Shown here piece by piece: positions 1 to 12,200 of a stretch of 64,000 bases of DNA. Under the pieces are notes generated by a model. The model saw only the letters and a list, made by a program, of their open reading frames with translations. It was not told where the DNA came from and did no database searches. Each line of letters begins with the position of its first letter. Within the stretch, counting starts at the first letter, position 1. A program made the translations under genes and the position numbers. This DNA is from Numida meleagris (taxonomy: Eukaryota; Chordata; Aves; Galliformes; Numididae), in NCBI RefSeq assembly GCF_002078875.1, contig NC_034409.1:18916877-18980876 (forward strand). Reading direction: 5' to 3'.

Positions 1-3000
1 TATTAATCTTTGCCGGAACTGAGGGATTTTTTTCTCATATTAGGAGCTACTTCACAGGGGACACAGTGGATTACTTCAGCCTGGTTATCTGCTATGTGGG
101 AGCCAGGTTCTCATCCATGCATTTTTTTTGCCTCTGAATGGTCTCTGTCCCTGACACACAGCACATAGGAATGCATGGAATCACTTGTGTATGTTACTAC
201 ATACAAACTATTTATTTTAGAGATACTAGAGCTATTATAAATTGCTGTAATTCTGGTGTTCTGAAGCCATGAAAGAGGATGAGCTTACTCTTAACACTTG
301 GCATTAAAGTAGGAAAAAAAGCAGCCTAGAATGCCTGGAGAGGTACAGAAGCACCCCGCAAACCAGGGAATGCTTTGCCTGCATCTGCTTTTGAAAAAGA
401 GAAAAAAAAAGGGAATTAACTGGATGGGCCAGGCCTCTTTTGCATGTCAGTTATGTAACAGTTTATAAATTTTCTGTTTAAAAATAAGCTGTGAAGTTCT
501 AGTGTTGAAGTGAATATAATATTGGCATTCATGTTTGAAAGCAAACAGGCAAACAGGCCGAGGGTGGAGGAGTCCCCCTGCCCACTGCAGATGGCTCCTG
601 GGAAAAGCCAGAAAAAAAATGAAAATAAGAGAAAAATGAGAAAGAAAATGACATTTTACTAGGGAAGGGTTTCTCTTTTAGACAGAAGACTTACTAAGGT
701 CCTTGTTTGTCTTTAATTCTACTGCAAACAACATCTGAAAGCCTGAGGGGGTAGGTGGGAAATGTGTTCAAGGTCCGACTGATGACCTGTGGCCTGCAGG
801 ACACCGCAGTCCAGAGCAGAGCAGAGTGGCTACCATTGCATGTCACTGAGTTTGGATCGCTTCAGCTGAAATCGTCTATGGAGCCCAATAAAATTCTCTG
901 TGCCATGGGGTATCAGGCCAATCTGGGCAATGAACTAAGTGTGAGTGTAGTAAAAATACAGCAGTGATCCATGTTTACTGTGAGGAGAGGACTGGTAAAT
1001 TGAGGCAGAGAATGGTAGTTTTGCATGCTGTCATTAAATTCTTGTTTCCCTGAGCTGCTGTGTTACTGTGTTTTCCTTTTGATCTCAATAAACTACTAGT
1101 TTAAAACGCTTTGGTATCATTGTTTAAACATGGAGAAATGTCAGTTGCTGAATTATGGCTCTGTATAAGAGAGTTATTCAAGTTTTAACTAGGAGCTCAG
1201 AATAGTACCATTTAAATGGTTGTAGAAAACCTTACAAATTTGAACCCATCACTCTGGCACAAAGTTTGTACCAGCTTTTCCACTGGGAATTACTCAATCT
1301 CTTCACTTATTTTTTTCATCAACCCAGTTTGACAATGCAGGCATGAGGCTCACTGACTTCGAATGGTGTTTTTCTGCCTGCTTTTCCAGAAAAGTTTTGG
1401 TTTTACAAGAAATATGTTAAAAGTTAAGGAAGAAAAATAAAAAGTTAAAAAAGTGTAAATAAAAAGAGGTGATCTACAAGGTAGAAGTATCACAAGCCAC
1501 TAGCCATATTTTGGTTTGAATACTGGTTTCCTTATTAAAAGTTCATATGATGTTTCTAAGCAACCTAATTACTCCAGTAATCAGAATCACTGCTGTGCAA
1601 CCACTTTAAGGATTACATACACCATACGCACCCTCCCCATGATCGTGACAGTAAAGGCTGCCATGTCTGCTGTGACCTCACATCTGAGCAGCAGAGGAGC
1701 TTGCTTTACAAAATGACAGTTCTACAATATTTTAGGGGAGGCCTACTTGTTAGCTCCTTCTTCCACTAATGTCTATTAGTTCTGCCAGTACTGGCAAAGG
1801 TAGACCAAATTCAACTTTGTTAATAAAATACTGCTGGAAGAATACGGATATAGTTACAGCCCAAAAGAGAAATGGTTTTCAGACAGTATTATAGGAAACA
1901 AACAGAGAAAAGAACCGATTTCCAGGACATTTTGCAACATAAAATATATGCTAGGAAAAATGTATTATCTTTGCCTTGTAATATTTATGTTGCAGCTTTA
2001 ATGTGAGTGGGTACATACTCATGAATTTCCATCCAACTCATGACCTGTATCATTTTATTTTATTTCCAGACTGAACTATATATTGTATTTGAACTTGATA
2101 TTGTTCCAGCTGGTGTTGAAACTCAAGTCTTCTAGCTAAGGCTTTCCAAGATTAAAAATGCCTATTTGGGGCCCAAAGCAAATGTAAAATGTAGCTCATG
2201 CAAATCCCTATTTGAAACTTGAAGAGGCCAGAGGAACTTTATGTTTCCAGTGCAAGTGAAATAAACATATTTTTTCACATGTTCTATCTTTGATCCTCAA
2301 AGTAAGCATGTCCATAGGAAGAACCTAGAGGGTTTACAGTTTAAAAAAATACTGAGCTCAGTCACTTTCTCTCATGGAAAAATGTGTTGGAGGAAAGAAA
2401 CTTGTATACTCAGATAGATTCCCAATATTTTCACACAGAGTGGAATTTCAAAATTTTCATGGGAAACAATTTTATATGCTTGTCTTGGAACAAACCTTGT
2501 GATCCAACCCTCACTCAGCACATCTTCATATGCAGGGAGCTGAGACCTGACATTCCTCACCGAAATACATGTGTTTCATTGTAGTATTATTAATAGGTAC
2601 ATCAGTGTTCCAGAATGAAACATCAGGAGGTGAAGTCTCTGTCTGACTGGGTAGATGCTTTTTTTTTTTTTTTAACCTGTCAATCTGTCTTTTTCTTCTT
2701 TTTTTTTAAGCTGTTAATTGCTGTTCCTCCATTTCTGCCTGGATGTTTGTCACTTTGTCCGATTTACTTGTATTTGACATAGATTTCATGCTTTTCAGTT
2801 TTTTTCCTGTCTCATCTCTATCAAGCCTCACTTGTCAGCTGCGTCATCCTTTTTCATTAAAACACGGTATAAGCAAAGCATCTTGAACTTTAGGAAGGCT
2901 CCCTTGTCTAAATACTTGTTTACTTCAGAATCCTCCCTTTCCTTCCACACATGCCATTGGTTAAGACTGAGGATCACTGATGTCAGTTTCACACTGAGTC

Positions 3001-5640
3001 ATCCTAGCAGAGAATGAGAGATGTGAATGTCTGCTCAGGTTACATGAGGTCAGTACTGCTCTTCTTGCTCTCGATGTTTCCTGCCTATGCTGTTACACAT
3101 TCCCATTCAGTTGTGCCATTCAAACACTGCAACTGACAGAGTGTAGATGTTGTCCCATCCAAACACATGGGCTCACCTTGGATGCTATATAGCACCTCAT
3201 AATGATAAGAAAAAACAAAGATGAAACAAAGCCCAAACTACCTGTACCTAAAAGACATGTCTACCTGACAGCAACTGTAGGCCATTAACCTCTTCCACTT
3301 GTTACAGGGGAAAGCTGTGTGTGCTTTCACAAGATTATATATAACATGAGAACAGAGTTCATGGGTCTATTCTTCCTCCTCTTTAAACTTTCTTCTCCAG
3401 CTAATCCTTTTGAGATCGATAGCTTCATTCTTGCTGTTCTTGGATTACAACTCCCATGGAACAAGACTCTTCTTGTTTGTGTAGGGCATAATGTGAGAGG
3501 ATCCTCTAGCCCTGGCTAGAATCCTAGAGGTGCTGTTACAATGCTTCTACTACTCGTATCCTCAAAAGATTGTTAGTTAGGGACAACTAGGCAGGAAGCT
3601 CCTAAAAGTGGTGCTTCAAGGCATCTGGGAGATATTGATGTGGAAGAAGAACAATGTGTATTGACTTGATAAGGTTTTCTAAGCAGATTTTCTTGCCTCT
3701 TGATTCAGAGTCTGGAAGAATGCCCACTCTGGAAAGTAAGGATAAAACTGAAGCTTTTCCAAAATTTTTTTTTTTGATCGCTGGCACATACTTTATATAG
3801 AGCTTTTAACTTAATTAAATCAACCATTTAACCCTCTTCCTTAATTACGTGCTTTGAGAATTTAGAAGTAAAATTGCCCTAAGTAGAATGTTAAAATGAA
3901 CATCAGACAAATACCATCCCAAACAGGAAATCATGTGAACACCCCAGTGTACACCTACTCTTTCACATTTCAGAACAACATACTGAGACTATGCGCTGTC
4001 TGCAGTGAAAATACCAAGGACATTTTGTTCAGCTGCCTGGGATTTGAGCACAATGATACTTTCTAAAGTAGAAGTACTCATCTGGGACATCTTTGCACAT
4101 AAAAGCATGCATTCATTTGGGACACTGTAGTTAGAGTTGCAAAACAGTTTCCACTATAACCTCTTGCTTTCTTGTGCTCATAGCTCTCTAAAGAAAGAAA
4201 AACTTGGACTATTTTTGCATCCTTTCTGGACCAGAGTTTTTCTTAGCAAAGGTAACAATATTAGACAATTTAGTTTCACAAAAACAAAAACAAAAATGTA
4301 TTTTTTCCATGACGAAACAGTCTATTTGTTGCTTCTGTTGTCAATTTATTATTAAACCTATGCAATTAAAATCACAGGTATCAGAAAACACCATAATACT
4401 CACTTTAATCATGCAGATATTTTTCTATTCTTATTATGAGTCCTATTTTGCTATTTATCTGGAGACCTATTTCCTTTCTCTGTATGTATCCAGAATGTTA
4501 TGTTTACTATATAGAGAATGAATTTTTTTAAATATCAAGCTCAGAAGAATTTTTTGAACATGTTGCACTGGCTCTCCAGTCCCAATTAAGTCAGTATATT
4601 TTCTTGTATTCATGTGACCCCATCATCCTCTGAGATTGTAGCTGGTTTACCGTTACTGGCAGCCAGACACCTACTCAGCTTCTCTCACTCCCTTATTGCC
4701 ACAGGGAGAGAAAATAAGGTGGAAAATATTGCGGGTTGAGAAAATAAACTAACAAACAAAAAAAAACAGGTATATCAATTATCATAGTGGACAAAACAGA
4801 TTGGACTTGGGGAAAATTAATTTAATTTTTTGCCAGTTAAAACACATTTGGTTAGTGAGAAACAAAGGCAAAATAAAACAATACCTTTCTCATATCCCCC
4901 TTTTTTTCCCAGGCTCATTTTCACACCTTCATTCGTGACTCTTTCTAGAAGAACAGAAGACAAATCTCTTCTTGTCTCACCTCTTCTTCTGTCTTCTCAG
5001 CTGTAGATAATCCAAGAGAGGAGAAAGATCTGTATGTGTGACTACCTATCTAACATAATGTTCTCTGGTCTCACTTGAGTTTCTATTGGCCATGCTTACC
5101 AAATCAGAGATATGCTTTGCATTTTATTCTGTCAGATATGTTCCTTTTCATAATTCTAGACTTTTTGTAAATTTAGAGACAGTTGTTTTTGTGATTTAAG
5201 GTACAGAAAAGAGCAAATCAATTGCTTGATTTTAACTGTAAACAAGGCTAGCACTGAACCTAAGTATCTTGTTGGATATAATATCTGAACAGAAATTCCA
5301 TATTCTGCTGCTTGAGAAAGTAATTAGGAACAGCCATAGTAATATTTCCTAATCTCAAGTCACTTTAAAACAAATGCATTTATCATTTTGCCTTCACATT
5401 GTTCTTAAAAAACAGTGTACAGTTACCCTTATTTAATAAGTTATTTGATTATTTACCTGATTTTTCTCATTTATTGATAGTTCTAATTAGAAAAGCTTTT
5501 TTTTCCTTCAATTTCAGACATAATCTTTTTTATTAATTGAAAACAGATTTTAATTTCAGTGTCCTGGGCATCTGCTTTTTATCACAATATGCTTTCAGGT
5601 ATAAAAATTTTTTAGAAATAAGTGTAAACTGTTAAATGGA
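1..5640. other. Non-coding DNA, no gene recognised
   Basis: AT-rich vertebrate-type DNA. Open frames here are short (about 105 codons or fewer) and none resembles a known protein. T-rich tracts occur at about 2659-2673 and 2697-2708. An AATAAA hexamer at 1087-1092 has no convincing reading frame in front of it, so I do not call a transcript end. I recognise no CR1 copy in this stretch. Old eroded repeats may be present but cannot be named by eye. Confidence 0.6.
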
Positions 5641-5645
5641 TAAAT

Positions 5646-5682
5646 AAACAGTGGTTGAGATTAAAAAAAACAGTGGTTGAGA
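5646..5682. repeat. Short tandem duplication, 15 bp at 22-bp spacing
   Basis: The 15-mer AAACAGTGGTTGAGA occurs at 5646-5660 and again, identical, at 5668-5682, separated by a short A-rich spacer. This looks like a small local duplication. No function is suggested. Confidence 0.85.
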
Positions 5683-5856
5683 ACTTTTTTCTACTCCAGT
5701 TAAATACTATGGCATTAAATTTGGTGTAAAAAATCTTGAAATTATTCCCTTTAATAAACTGAAACACCTTTTCATATAATGAGAGGAAATCAAGCTATTT
5801 TTAGCAGTCATATTTATTTATTTTTTACTACTGAACAGTGCCAATTGCTAGATTTC

Positions 5857-5908
5857 AAGACTCATAATCATATTATATGCTTAAGACTCATAATCATATT
5901 ATATGCTT
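5857..5908. repeat. Perfect 26-bp tandem duplication
   Basis: A 26-bp unit beginning AAGACTCATAATC occupies 5857-5882 and is repeated without any difference at 5883-5908. Two identical abutting copies in otherwise unique AT-rich DNA suggest a recent duplication by replication slippage, or a length polymorphism. Confidence 0.92.
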
Positions 5909-6080
5909 ACCTTTTGTAAAGGTCAGATTTCACAAAAACTCAGGCTAGGAATGTGGTATTTTTTGAAGCTTCAGGTGTTCTTTCCATATATATAGTAGTC
6001 ATAGAAGAGGAACAAACCAAAACAGAAAATGAACAGTCTGAAAAACCCCACCAAACCCAACTGAAATGAAACAGCCCACC

Positions 6081-6100
6081 AAGCAAGCAAGCAAACAAAA
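6081..6100. repeat. AAGC/AAAC simple repeat
   Basis: Short tetranucleotide run (AAGC three times, then AAAC-like units). A similar AAGC run is found at 41358-41393. Ordinary microsatellite sequence. Confidence 0.75.
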
Positions 6101-6639
6101 ATACAAAAAACAATCAAATGAAAACTTGTCATCAAAATCAGTGATTTGGGAGAATATGAATTTCTGAGTTGGAGTGTTTTCATAAGAGAACTCACAATGG
6201 TACCATGCCAAATTCCATCATTTTATTTACCCGGAGTTAAAGTGGCACCTTTATGATGGTAGTTAAAGTTGTAACATGAAGCAGTTCATATGTCCTAGCT
6301 CCCTGTATCTCAATAAGCAATAGATTTTTAAAAATGTGCCTTTTGAAGAGGATTTTTTCTGCAGGCCTTTTCTGTGACTGCAAACCAAGCTGATAGGCAG
6401 TAATATCTCAATTCTAGTCTGGAAGACCTTCCACTCTTTAAACTCTGTTTTATGTTAAACAATCTGACAACACAAAAGAGCAAGGAGCTTTCTCTCTTAT
6501 CACCAACACTCTTTATTCACAGTGGGTCATTTTTGGAAGGCTGGGATTTTTTCTTCAGGAATTCTGCACTGTGGCAGCCAGAGGATAAAAGGATTTTAAA
6601 TTCCTCCTCTTTCTCCAGCAGTGTGTGATAATCTATTCC

Positions 6640-7060
6640 CAAAGTATGTCTTGGGGACCTTGTCCCACCGAATCTGAAAATCTTCAGTAAAGGAAATTTC
6701 AGTTTTTCAAGGTGATCTGCTCTAGAGCTTAACCACTCTCATGTTGAAGACGTTTTCTTTATAAATAGTACAAATTTCCATTGCTGAAACTTGTGGCTGT
6801 TGCCTCCTGTTCTTTCAATGGGCATCCACATGAAGAATCTGGCTATGGCTAGTCTGTAACCCTCCAATAGTTAACTGAGAACTGAAATTAGAAACCATCC
6901 TTGTCTTCTCTAGGCTAAAAAGATCCAGTTTATTCAGCTTCTTTTTCTATGTCACTCTCTGTCCTCTTAACTGTTTTCAGTATGCTCTTTTCAGTCTTGT
7001 CAACATCTCTCTTCAATTGATAAGATGCTCTTAAAAAAGTATTAAGTACAATGCCATACA
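6640..7060 (-). mobile_element. Old, eroded CR1 LINE fragment
   Basis: Read as the complement of a CR1 3' region, several landmarks of CR1 consensus sequence appear in order. These are a 'cttaaccactctc...gttgaag' block near 6729, 'gttgcctcctgttctttcaatgggc' near 6799, 'ccttgtcttctctaggctaaaaagatccag' near 6899 and an 'aactgttttcagtatgctctt' block near 6970. The landmarks are clear but the match is poor between them, so this is an old copy. The outer limits are approximate. It has the same orientation as the younger CR1 copy about 420 bp to the right. Confidence 0.6.
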
Positions 7061-7477
7061 CAGCTGGAATGGAACGGAACTGAAATGCTTCATGAAAAGA
7101 ACACGTCATCCCTCCTATGGCAAAAACATATGCATAGTCTTTGCTTACCATTTTTTTCTTAATGCACTGCTTTCTCAGATGTGAGCAATTCTGAATGAAA
7201 TCATTTATTACATAAAATTAGTTTTTACATTTTGTATGAAAAGATACAAGTGTTTACTTTATATCCCGCACTTTCTTCCCTTTCAGTTTTGTATATCTGA
7301 CATTCACACAACTACAAATGTTAGAATTTCATTGGCAATCTCTTGATAGAAAAGTAGGTCAGCAAGACTGAATATATCGTTCAGTACTTGGGAAAGAGCA
7401 AGTTTCAACACGGTGCAGCAGTAGGTGTTGCTCTTGTGTGAGGACTGGTATTCACAGCATCTGAATTCAGTGTACTT

Positions 7478-8203
7478 CACAGATTCACAGAATTGTAGGG
7501 GTTGGAAGGGACCTCTGGAGATCGAGTCCAGCCCCTCTGCTAAAGCAGATTCCCCACAGAAGGTTGAACAGGAAGGCATCCAGATAGCCTGTTAATATCT
7601 CCTAAGAAGGAAACTCCACAGCCTCTCTGGGCAGTTTGTTTCAGTGCTCTATCACTCAGAGTGAAGTTCTTCCTTGTATTTGTATGAACTTTCTGTGTTC
7701 CAGTTTTTGCTCTTGTTCTATTGCCCCCATCAGCTTGACTCCCACACTTTAGATATTCATAAATAGTCATGAAATCCCCTTTCAGTCTTCTCCAGAGTGA
7801 ACAGTCCCAGGTTTTGTAGCCTTTTCTCACAGGAGAGATGCTCTAGGCCCTTAGTCATCATTATGGCTCTTTGCTGGACTCTGTCTAGAAGTTCCTGTCT
7901 TTTTTGAACTGAGGAGCCCAGAACTAGATGCGATACTCCAGATGTGGCCTCACCAGGGCAGTGTAGAGGGGCCTGCTAGCCACACTCTTCTAGATGCACC
8001 CCAGGGTACCACTGGCCTTCTTGGCTGCAAGGGCACACTGCTGACTCATGGCCAACCTGTTGTCCGCCAGGACTTCCAGGCCCTTCTGCTCAGAGCTCAT
8101 TTCCGGCGGGTCTAACCTTTACTGATGTGTGTAATTATTCCTCTCCAGACGCAAGACCCTACACTTGCCCTTGCTGAACCTCATACTTGGGTAATTTGGC
8201 CAT
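7478..8203 (-). mobile_element. CR1 LINE, 3' part, about 725 bp
   Basis: The left edge carries two copies of the CR1 terminal 8-mer in complement (CACAGATT, CACAGAAT). These are followed by the GGTTGGAAGGGACCTCTGGA block that marks the complement of CR1 3' ends. Further CR1 landmarks follow in order: 'cctctctgggcagtttgtttcagtgctc', 'agtcttctccagagtgaacagtccc', 'gggcagtgtagaggggc', 'ttcttggctgcaagggcacactgctgactcatgg' and 'gaccctacacttgccc'. These represent the end of the reverse-transcriptase frame and the 3' UTR of the element. The copy is 5'-truncated, as is usual for CR1, and ends near 8203. The reading frame is not intact, so it cannot move by itself. Small open frames over it are by-products. 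Confidence 0.93.
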
Positions 8204-8231
8204 ATAGTTATAACTATAGTTATAACTTATA
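8204..8231. repeat. Tandemly doubled palindrome at CR1 edge
   Basis: ATAGTTATAACT occurs at 8204-8215 and 8216-8227 in direct tandem. Each unit is almost self-complementary, and ATAGTTATAACTAT at 8204-8217 is a perfect 14-bp palindrome. It lies exactly where recognisable CR1 sequence stops. Confidence 0.8.
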
Positions 8232-9146
8232 GTGTATTCTTGCCTCCACAAATGTTCCATTAATGCTCTCTCCTCTCATTAGGTATAGAGAAGGGTGTAG
8301 TTTCTTCAGCTCACACAGACTAACACCATTTCTCATATCTAATTTTTCTGAGGGCTTGGAGAATACTCTTAAGAGATTTGTGGTTTTGCACTGAGCTGAT
8401 TTTTCTCTCTGCTACACTTCCTCAAATCAGCCTTTAAGCAAACCTTTACAGCAACAGATGAGAAATTTACAGGAGATAAATGTACTCGAAAGATATTCAA
8501 TTTAAACCAAATAGTGATAGTAGCGATGCATTTCTGCAGTGGTGTGTTCAGGCTTGTACTTCATAAGCATGCCTTTCTCAAACTTCAACTGCCCATAGAG
8601 TGACAGTGTTTAAATCCAGCGGGCTGTCAGAGGGTGGCAATGTAAGAACACAAATAAGCACACAGCCAGCTAGGAGAGCTTCCCCAGCACAGCCACAGCC
8701 TTCTCTTTATTTACTACCATCACACTCAGGTTTCTGTGAGCACCATTCAAAACAAGACAGGGTGGTCCTGAAAAAACATGTGGGACTGTCTCATACACAC
8801 AAAACGTTCCAGACAGAGACAAATACACTCTGCTTGTTTGCTGTTCAGTCATGCTCATCCCAGGCTGCACTTCTTCCAGGTCTGCCAGAGGAAAAAGAGC
8901 AGGCAGCCTCATGATGTGTGCTGGGAGCTGCTCCTCTGATATGCTCCTCAAGAGCTTCTGCATCCCACACAACCTGCCAGATCTGCACTGCTGGCAGCTT
9001 GAGGCATCTATACCAACTTGCAAGATTTGAAAGGTAGCTGTCTGTTACAGCAGAACAAGACAGATACTGTCCAAGAGTGCTAGTGATTCCTTAATTCCAC
9101 CTTCTCTTCCTCTGCTCATATCCTAAATCCTTTCTCTCTGTCCTTT
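8232..9146. other. Unassigned DNA between two CR1 copies
   Basis: No gene recognised. About 8620-9010 is somewhat richer in G+C and is open for about 117 codons on the minus strand and about 104 on the plus strand. Overlap of open frames on both strands, without any known domain, fits chance better than a gene. Confidence 0.5.
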
Positions 9147-9291
9147 CACAGAATCACTGGATGGCTGAGGTTGACAGGGACCTCTGGGTCCATCTGTCCA
9201 ACCCCTGCTCAAACAGGGATATCCAGAGCGAGGTGCCCAGGCCCATGTCCAGGCAGCTTGTGAAGGTTTCCTAAGAGAGAAATTCCTTGGA
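9147..9291 (-). mobile_element. CR1 LINE, short 3' end
   Basis: Starts with the complement of the CR1 terminal 8-mer (CACAGAAT at 9147-9154). It continues with a GACAGGGACCTCTGGGTCCA block, 'ccaacccctgctcaaacaggg' and 'ccaggcccatgtccaggcagc', all standard parts of the complement of a CR1 3' UTR. Similarity fades after about 9291. The copy is strongly 5'-truncated and has no coding capacity. Confidence 0.9.
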
Positions 9292-12200
9292 ACATCTAGG
9301 ATGATAAGTACTTTCCGCAGTTCATGCATACAGGAGTACAAGATGCTTATAGTGTATGGGTAGGGCAATAAAACCTGCCGTTTTTTTCCCCATAAATAAT
9401 TGTTTGCCTCACAAATAAAAAAAACCTTTCCTCGTCCTGATTCCTTTCAGTAGGGACTTGAACCACTAGATGGTGCAGAGGCACTCGGGTGGCTGAGAGG
9501 AGTATATTCAGGGAGCATTCTCAGTGCTGGAATAGATTTTCTATCAGATTTGTGTGCCCTGGCACAGGGAGGAGGGAGGCTGCTCTTTCACAGACTGAAA
9601 CAGGAGAAATGTTCCCTTATGTGTATCTATACTTCTATAAAAATGTATGCTTCCTATACTAGAGCATTGCAACTGTTAACTTTCTTCCACTATGACTGAG
9701 ACTAAGGCTGCATTTGAGTGCCTGCTGAGATGAGTCACCATTCATTTTAATATCTCTTTTGGTGACTAAGAATAAAGTTTTTGCCAAAGAGCTATGGAAG
9801 CTTCTTTGGAAGAAGAGCTGACCACTGTGCACTTACAGAAGAACTGAGATTGTAGCACGAATGGGTCTGAACATAGTTCTTTAGCATTTGGGTTTGAGCT
9901 ATGTATCTTAGAGAAACAAGATGAAAACTTAATGTGAATTTGTCACAAAATAATTCAATAAATTCATATATGAAAATGTATTACTCTAATCATTATTCTC
10001 TAATCATTTCATTGTCGTCATTCCATGTGCCACATCTAATTTATAACATGAGGTCTCTTGGAACAGTGACTCATCTTTTCCTTATAAAGAACCATGCACG
10101 CAAAACTGTATTAATATAGTATAATAAAGGGATCTGCTTGTCTGACTGGGGCAGAGATAACTGATTCAGTTGCAGATGCTAGTAAGGATGTAGTAGTATC
10201 GTGTATGTCTACCTTGGATCAAGCAGTTTAAAGGCCAAAGGATGAAAGCTCAAAGCAATATGATTTTAAAATAGAAAACAGGGGTCAGGGCCCCAAAGAA
10301 AATGCACCATCAATGCAAACAGTTTGCCTTATCTCCAGTTGAGAATCTCAATGCCTCTGGCAAGAAACCATGATCCAATCCACTATATAAGTGAAGGGAT
10401 AATGCAGTGACACTATTCCACTGAAAAAGGAGAAAACTGGGGAACAGACAATGTTCTTTTCCAAATAAATCAATTTCACCCCAAATATGGAAATAAAATT
10501 ATTTCTTGCCTTCAGAATGATCATTCCACAAGAAGAGTTTACTCTAGAAAAAATGTAGAGAGTTCTCATTTCCTGTTCCTGGTCCTTCTGCTGATTACCT
10601 ATGGATAGATGTTATGAATTTATTGACAAGTATGTGGGGAAGACATAGAATTTTGTTATTCTCAGCAATAAAATAAAAGCACCTAAATACTGAACTGTGA
10701 GCTGCTTGAACCACAGGTTCTGCCCACTACTGTATATACACAGCCACAATATGGTATCAGCATAATAATTCAGTACGCAATGTTTGAAATAATAAATAAT
10801 AAATAATAAATATTTTTAAATAATCAACATGAGCAGATTCCAGGTAAACTAGTTCACAGATTCCTTAGCAGATGCCCATAATTAAGGATATAGATGTAAA
10901 AATGCTGTAAAGAACATGCATGGAGTTTGGTTATATTCACTCTCAGACATACCTTACTGATATAATGATATGCTTTAGTTTACAGTGAGCTTGGCAATCT
11001 TTACTATTTCTCAGTTAATATCAGATATTTATAGCTTAAGTAAAATAGAAAATGACATGAGAGTGGACAAGCTGTTTATATGAGCTAAAGAAATAACTGT
11101 CAGATTATTCATGGCACTGTAAAGAGTAGGAATGATAAGCAGCCCAGCTATTGTAATCTGATTAGCTAATGTTAGTTAAGCATTGTGAAGACAGAGAGAA
11201 CTCTACAAAGGTTAAGCATTATTATTATCACTGTTAGTTCAGAGTGATGGAAGGCACAGTGAAACCTTACCATGTGCTGCACAAAGACTGCAGAAACAGA
11301 AATTTAAAGCCAAGGGGTCTGCAAATAGAATAAAGTGCATTACCAGCTGGTAAACTTATTCTGTTTGTTCCTTGCTGAGATTTGGGTAGCTGATCATTTG
11401 AAAAGAGACTTGATAGATAGTGGCAGAAGTATGGGAAAAATCACAGTAGGAGGCACTGACCTAGATCCAGCTGCATGGATCTTCAGTCCTGAGGATGCTC
11501 TGGTCTTGCACAAGGAGCAGCACCCCTGGAAGCTGCAGGTTGCCATTCACATCTCTCTGTGGGCCTGACAAGCCTCTGAACCTGATCTGTATGGGCATCA
11601 TCCTTCTGGAGACATTAACCATCCTTCTCTGCAGTCTTGTATCTCTGGGCTTCTTGGTATTTATGCCATGGATCATTGCCCTAGGCAAAATTTCTTGTAT
11701 GTACTGCATAAAACAAAAGGTGCTTCACTTGGATGCTTTGTTTCACCAAGGTATTGTTATGTGGAACTAGATGAAAATAAGCATTTTATTCTAAAGGAGA
11801 TTCTGATGTTTTAAAAACATTAATGTTTGAGTCTCAACAAGGAAGAAGTCATAACTTCCTGCTAAACTTAAATAACAACAACAGTAATAATAATTAATCA
11901 TGTCAGTATATTGTGGGCTTATTGGTGTTTTCTTTTTGCTCAGTTTGAACTTTTTTTTTGAGATTGACACATTTCTTTGAAATATGTAGATATTAGAAAA
12001 ATGCATATTTTTAAATAAAAATATATTTAGTCAAATACTTCATCCAGCTCTTCTGTGCTAAGTGCCTTTCCTATAAACAGTCTTCAAGAAAAAAAATGTG
12101 GTAAGGAGTCAAATTTGGTGAATTAAGATTCAATTGAGAATCAGAGCTGTTGAGAAATCGGGTTGAAATTCAGGTGGCAGTGCTGGACTATCAGGACCTT

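Noticed and set aside
1087..1092. AATAAA as a transcript end
   Set aside because: The hexamer is frequent in AT-rich DNA and no supported exon lies in front of it.
7304..7830. Two minus-strand frames of 91 and 96 codons
   Set aside because: They largely overlap the CR1 3' region and do not match the frame of its reverse transcriptase over a useful length.
8600..9023. Overlapping frames of 104 (plus) and 117 (minus) codons
   Set aside because: Both strands are open over the same G+C-richer DNA, no splice or start context is convincing and no family is recognised.
11335..11770. Two overlapping plus-strand frames, the second with a hydrophobic stretch
   Set aside because: No good splice signals or known family. 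The hydrophobic part can arise by chance in T-rich DNA.
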